From the NCBI GenBank assembly GCA_030840665.1, contig JAVEEB010000047.1:1-7366 (forward strand): a stretch of 7,366 nt of DNA. Reading direction: 5' to 3'. This stretch comes from Frankiaceae bacterium (GTDB lineage: Bacteria; Actinomycetota; Actinomycetes; JAVEEB01). The translations under genes were made by a program, and so were the position numbers. The stretch's first letter is position 1. Every line of letters starts with the position of its first letter. The notes beneath the pieces were generated by a model. The model was not told the DNA's origin and did not search any database. It saw nothing but the letters and a program-made list of their open reading frames with translations. Below, one piece after another: positions 5,731 to 7,366 of the stretch.

Positions 5731-7366
5731 GTGACCGCGACCCCCCACGAAGCCAACCTTGATGCGCTGCTGCACGAGCGGCGCCATTTCGCCCCGCCCG
5801 CGGAGCTTGCGGCGGCCGCGAACGCGACGGCGGCGTTGTATGACGAGGCGGACGCGGACCGGTTGGGCTTCTGGGCGCGGCAGGCGACGGAACGTCTGAC
5901 GTGGGCGAAGCCGTTCGACGAGGTCCTGGATTGGTCGGGCGCCCCGGTTGCGAAGTGGTTTCTCGGCGGTGAGCTGAACGCGGCGGTCAACGCCGTCGAT
6001 CGGCATGTGGACGCGGGGCGTGGCGAGAGGGTCGCGTTCTATTGGGAGGGTGAGCCGGCCGGTGACGCGCGCGTCATCACGTACGCCGACCTGCAGCGCG
6101 ACGTGTGTCAGGCGGCGAACGCGCTGACCGAGCTGGGCATCGCGAAGGGCGACCGGGTCGCGATCTACATGCCGATGATTCCCGAGACGATCGTGGCGAT
6201 GCTGGCGTGCGCGCGGATCGGGGCGCCGCACACGGTGGTGTTCGGCGGGTTCTCGGCGGACGCGCTGTCGGGGCGGATCAACGACTGCGACTGCAAGGCG
6301 GTCATCACGGCCGACGGTGGTTACCGGCGCGGGTCCGCGTCGGCCCTCAAGCCGGCCGTCGACGAGGCGCTGGAACGGTGTCCCGGGGTCGAGAAGGTGC
6401 TCGTCGTACGACGGACAGGTCAGGACGTGGCGTGGAACGACGAGCGCGACGTGTGGTGGCACGACATCGTGGACCGTCAGCCGACGACGCACGTCGCCGA
6501 GGCGCACGATTCCGAGCACCCGCTGTACATCATGTACACGTCGGGCACGACGGCGCACCCGAAGGGCATCCTGCACACGACGGGTGGCTACCTCACGCAC
6601 GTCGCGTACACGCACTGGGCGGTGTTCGACATCAAGCCGGACACGGATATCTACTGGTGCGCCGCGGACATCGGCTGGGTCACCGGGCACAGTTACATCG
6701 TGTACGGCCCGCTGATCAACGGCGCCACGAGCGTGCTGTACGAAGGGACGCCGACGGAGACGCGGTGGTGGGAAATCATCGAGAAGTACAAGGTCACCAT
6801 CTTGTACACGGCGCCGACGACGATCCGCACGTTCATGAAGTGGGGCCGGCAGCATCCGGCGAAGTTCGATCTGACGTCGCTGCGCCTTCTGGGTTCTGTC
6901 GGTGAGCCGATCAACCCAGAAGCGTGGATCTGGTACCGGGAAAACATCGGCGGCTCCCGCTGCCCCGTGGTCGACACATGGTGGCAGACGGAGACCGGCG
7001 GCCTCATGATCTCGCCGTTGCCGGGGGTGACTGCCTCCAAGCCAGGGGCCGCAATGCGAGCCCTGCCTGGAATTTCGGCGGCGATCGTCGACAACGACGG
7101 GGTGGAGGTCGGCGTCGGCGGCGGCGGTTACCTGGTCATCAAGGAGCCATGGCCCGGGATGCTCCGCGGCATCTGGGGCGACCCGGAGCGCTTCAATGAC
7201 ACATACTGGACGCGCTTCCCGGGGCTGTACTTCGCCGGCGACGGCGCGAAGACCGACGAGGACGGTGACATGTGGCTCCTCGGCCGCGTCGATGATGTGA
7301 TGAACGTGTCGGGCCACCGGATCTCCACGACGGAAGTCGAGCACGCGCTGGTCTCGCACCCGAAGG
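5731..7366 (+). CDS. acs: Acetyl-coenzyme A synthetase (AMP-forming), 3' end missing
   Basis: The frame from GTG 5731 (MTATPHEANLDALLHERRHF) is open to the window edge. It gives 545 residues of an expected 650 or so. Acs converts acetate, ATP and CoA to acetyl-CoA, AMP and pyrophosphate through acetyl-adenylate, in the cytoplasm. Visible ANL-superfamily motifs are the phosphate-binding loop YTSGTTAHPKG (269-279), the DTWWQTETGG adenylate motif (415-424) with its acetate-pocket tryptophan, and GRVDDVMNVSGHR (518-530) with the hinge aspartate. The N-terminal ACAS region and the FGGFSADAL stretch are also typical. The C-terminal catalytic lysine, the site of regulatory acetylation in this family, lies beyond the window. 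The loop reads TTAHPKG rather than TTGKPKG, a variation I believe is common in actinobacteria. Propionyl-CoA synthetase is a less likely alternative. The DUF485-actP pair upstream supports acetate assimilation. Regulation is probably by the DasR-like operator just upstream. Confidence 0.95.
   Translation, partial: MTATPHEANLDALLHERRHFAPPAELAAAANATAALYDEADADRLGFWARQATERLTWAKPFDEVLDWSGAPVAKWFLGGELNAAVNAVDRHVDAGRGERVAFYWEGEPAGDARVITYADLQRDVCQAANALTELGIAKGDRVAIYMPMIPETIVAMLACARIGAPHTVVFGGFSADALSGRINDCDCKAVITADGGYRRGSASALKPAVDEALERCPGVEKVLVVRRTGQDVAWNDERDVWWHDIVDRQPTTHVAEAHDSEHPLYIMYTSGTTAHPKGILHTTGGYLTHVAYTHWAVFDIKPDTDIYWCAADIGWVTGHSYIVYGPLINGATSVLYEGTPTETRWWEIIEKYKVTILYTAPTTIRTFMKWGRQHPAKFDLTSLRLLGSVGEPINPEAWIWYRENIGGSRCPVVDTWWQTETGGLMISPLPGVTASKPGAAMRALPGISAAIVDNDGVEVGVGGGGYLVIKEPWPGMLRGIWGDPERFNDTYWTRFPGLYFAGDGAKTDEDGDMWLLGRVDDVMNVSGHRISTTEVEHALVSHPK

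Noticed and set aside
5578..7359. A 593-codon minus-strand frame opposite acs.
   Set aside because: It is arginine-, histidine- and valine-rich with no recognisable domain, and it mirrors the clear Acs coding frame. The same applies to the 447-codon minus frame opposite actP (3629-4972).

Overview
The window is a GC-rich stretch of bacterial chromosome. GTG starts are common, third codon positions are mostly G or C, and long antisense reading frames stay open by chance. A Streptomyces-type SF2 helicase, a DUF485 protein paired with an acetate-type symporter, and a DasR-like operator all point to an actinobacterium. I cannot name the genus.

Layout: (1) 1-266, +, is the C-terminal end of a flavin monoamine oxidase-type enzyme whose start lies outside the window. 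(2) 312-2030, -, is a complete DEAD/DEAH-box (SF2) helicase, convergent with the oxidase. (3) About 2031-2174 is a divergent intergenic region. It carries a short minus-strand trace resembling the zinc-ribbon end of DUF3039 proteins. (4) 2175-3359, +, is a 12-helix MFS transporter of the fucose-permease-like type. (5) 3459-3824 and 3824-5509, +, form a translationally coupled pair: a DUF485 small membrane protein and an ActP/MctC-type sodium:solute symporter. A near-perfect hairpin follows at 5541-5582. (6) 5731 to the end, +, is acetyl-CoA synthetase, cut by the window edge after 545 codons.

The right half is an acetate module: the symporter imports acetate (and perhaps pyruvate or propionate) and Acs activates it to acetyl-CoA. 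The hairpin separates actP from acs, and acs has its own control region. There an 18-bp near-palindrome at 5693-5710 differs at one base from the DasR-responsive element as I remember it. This suggests that acetate activation answers to amino-sugar (GlcNAc/chitin) status. That operator is the most interesting signal here. I see no evidence of a mobile element, CRISPR array, defence island, tRNA or rRNA, and no undescribed multi-gene system; the gene content is ordinary chromosomal housekeeping.
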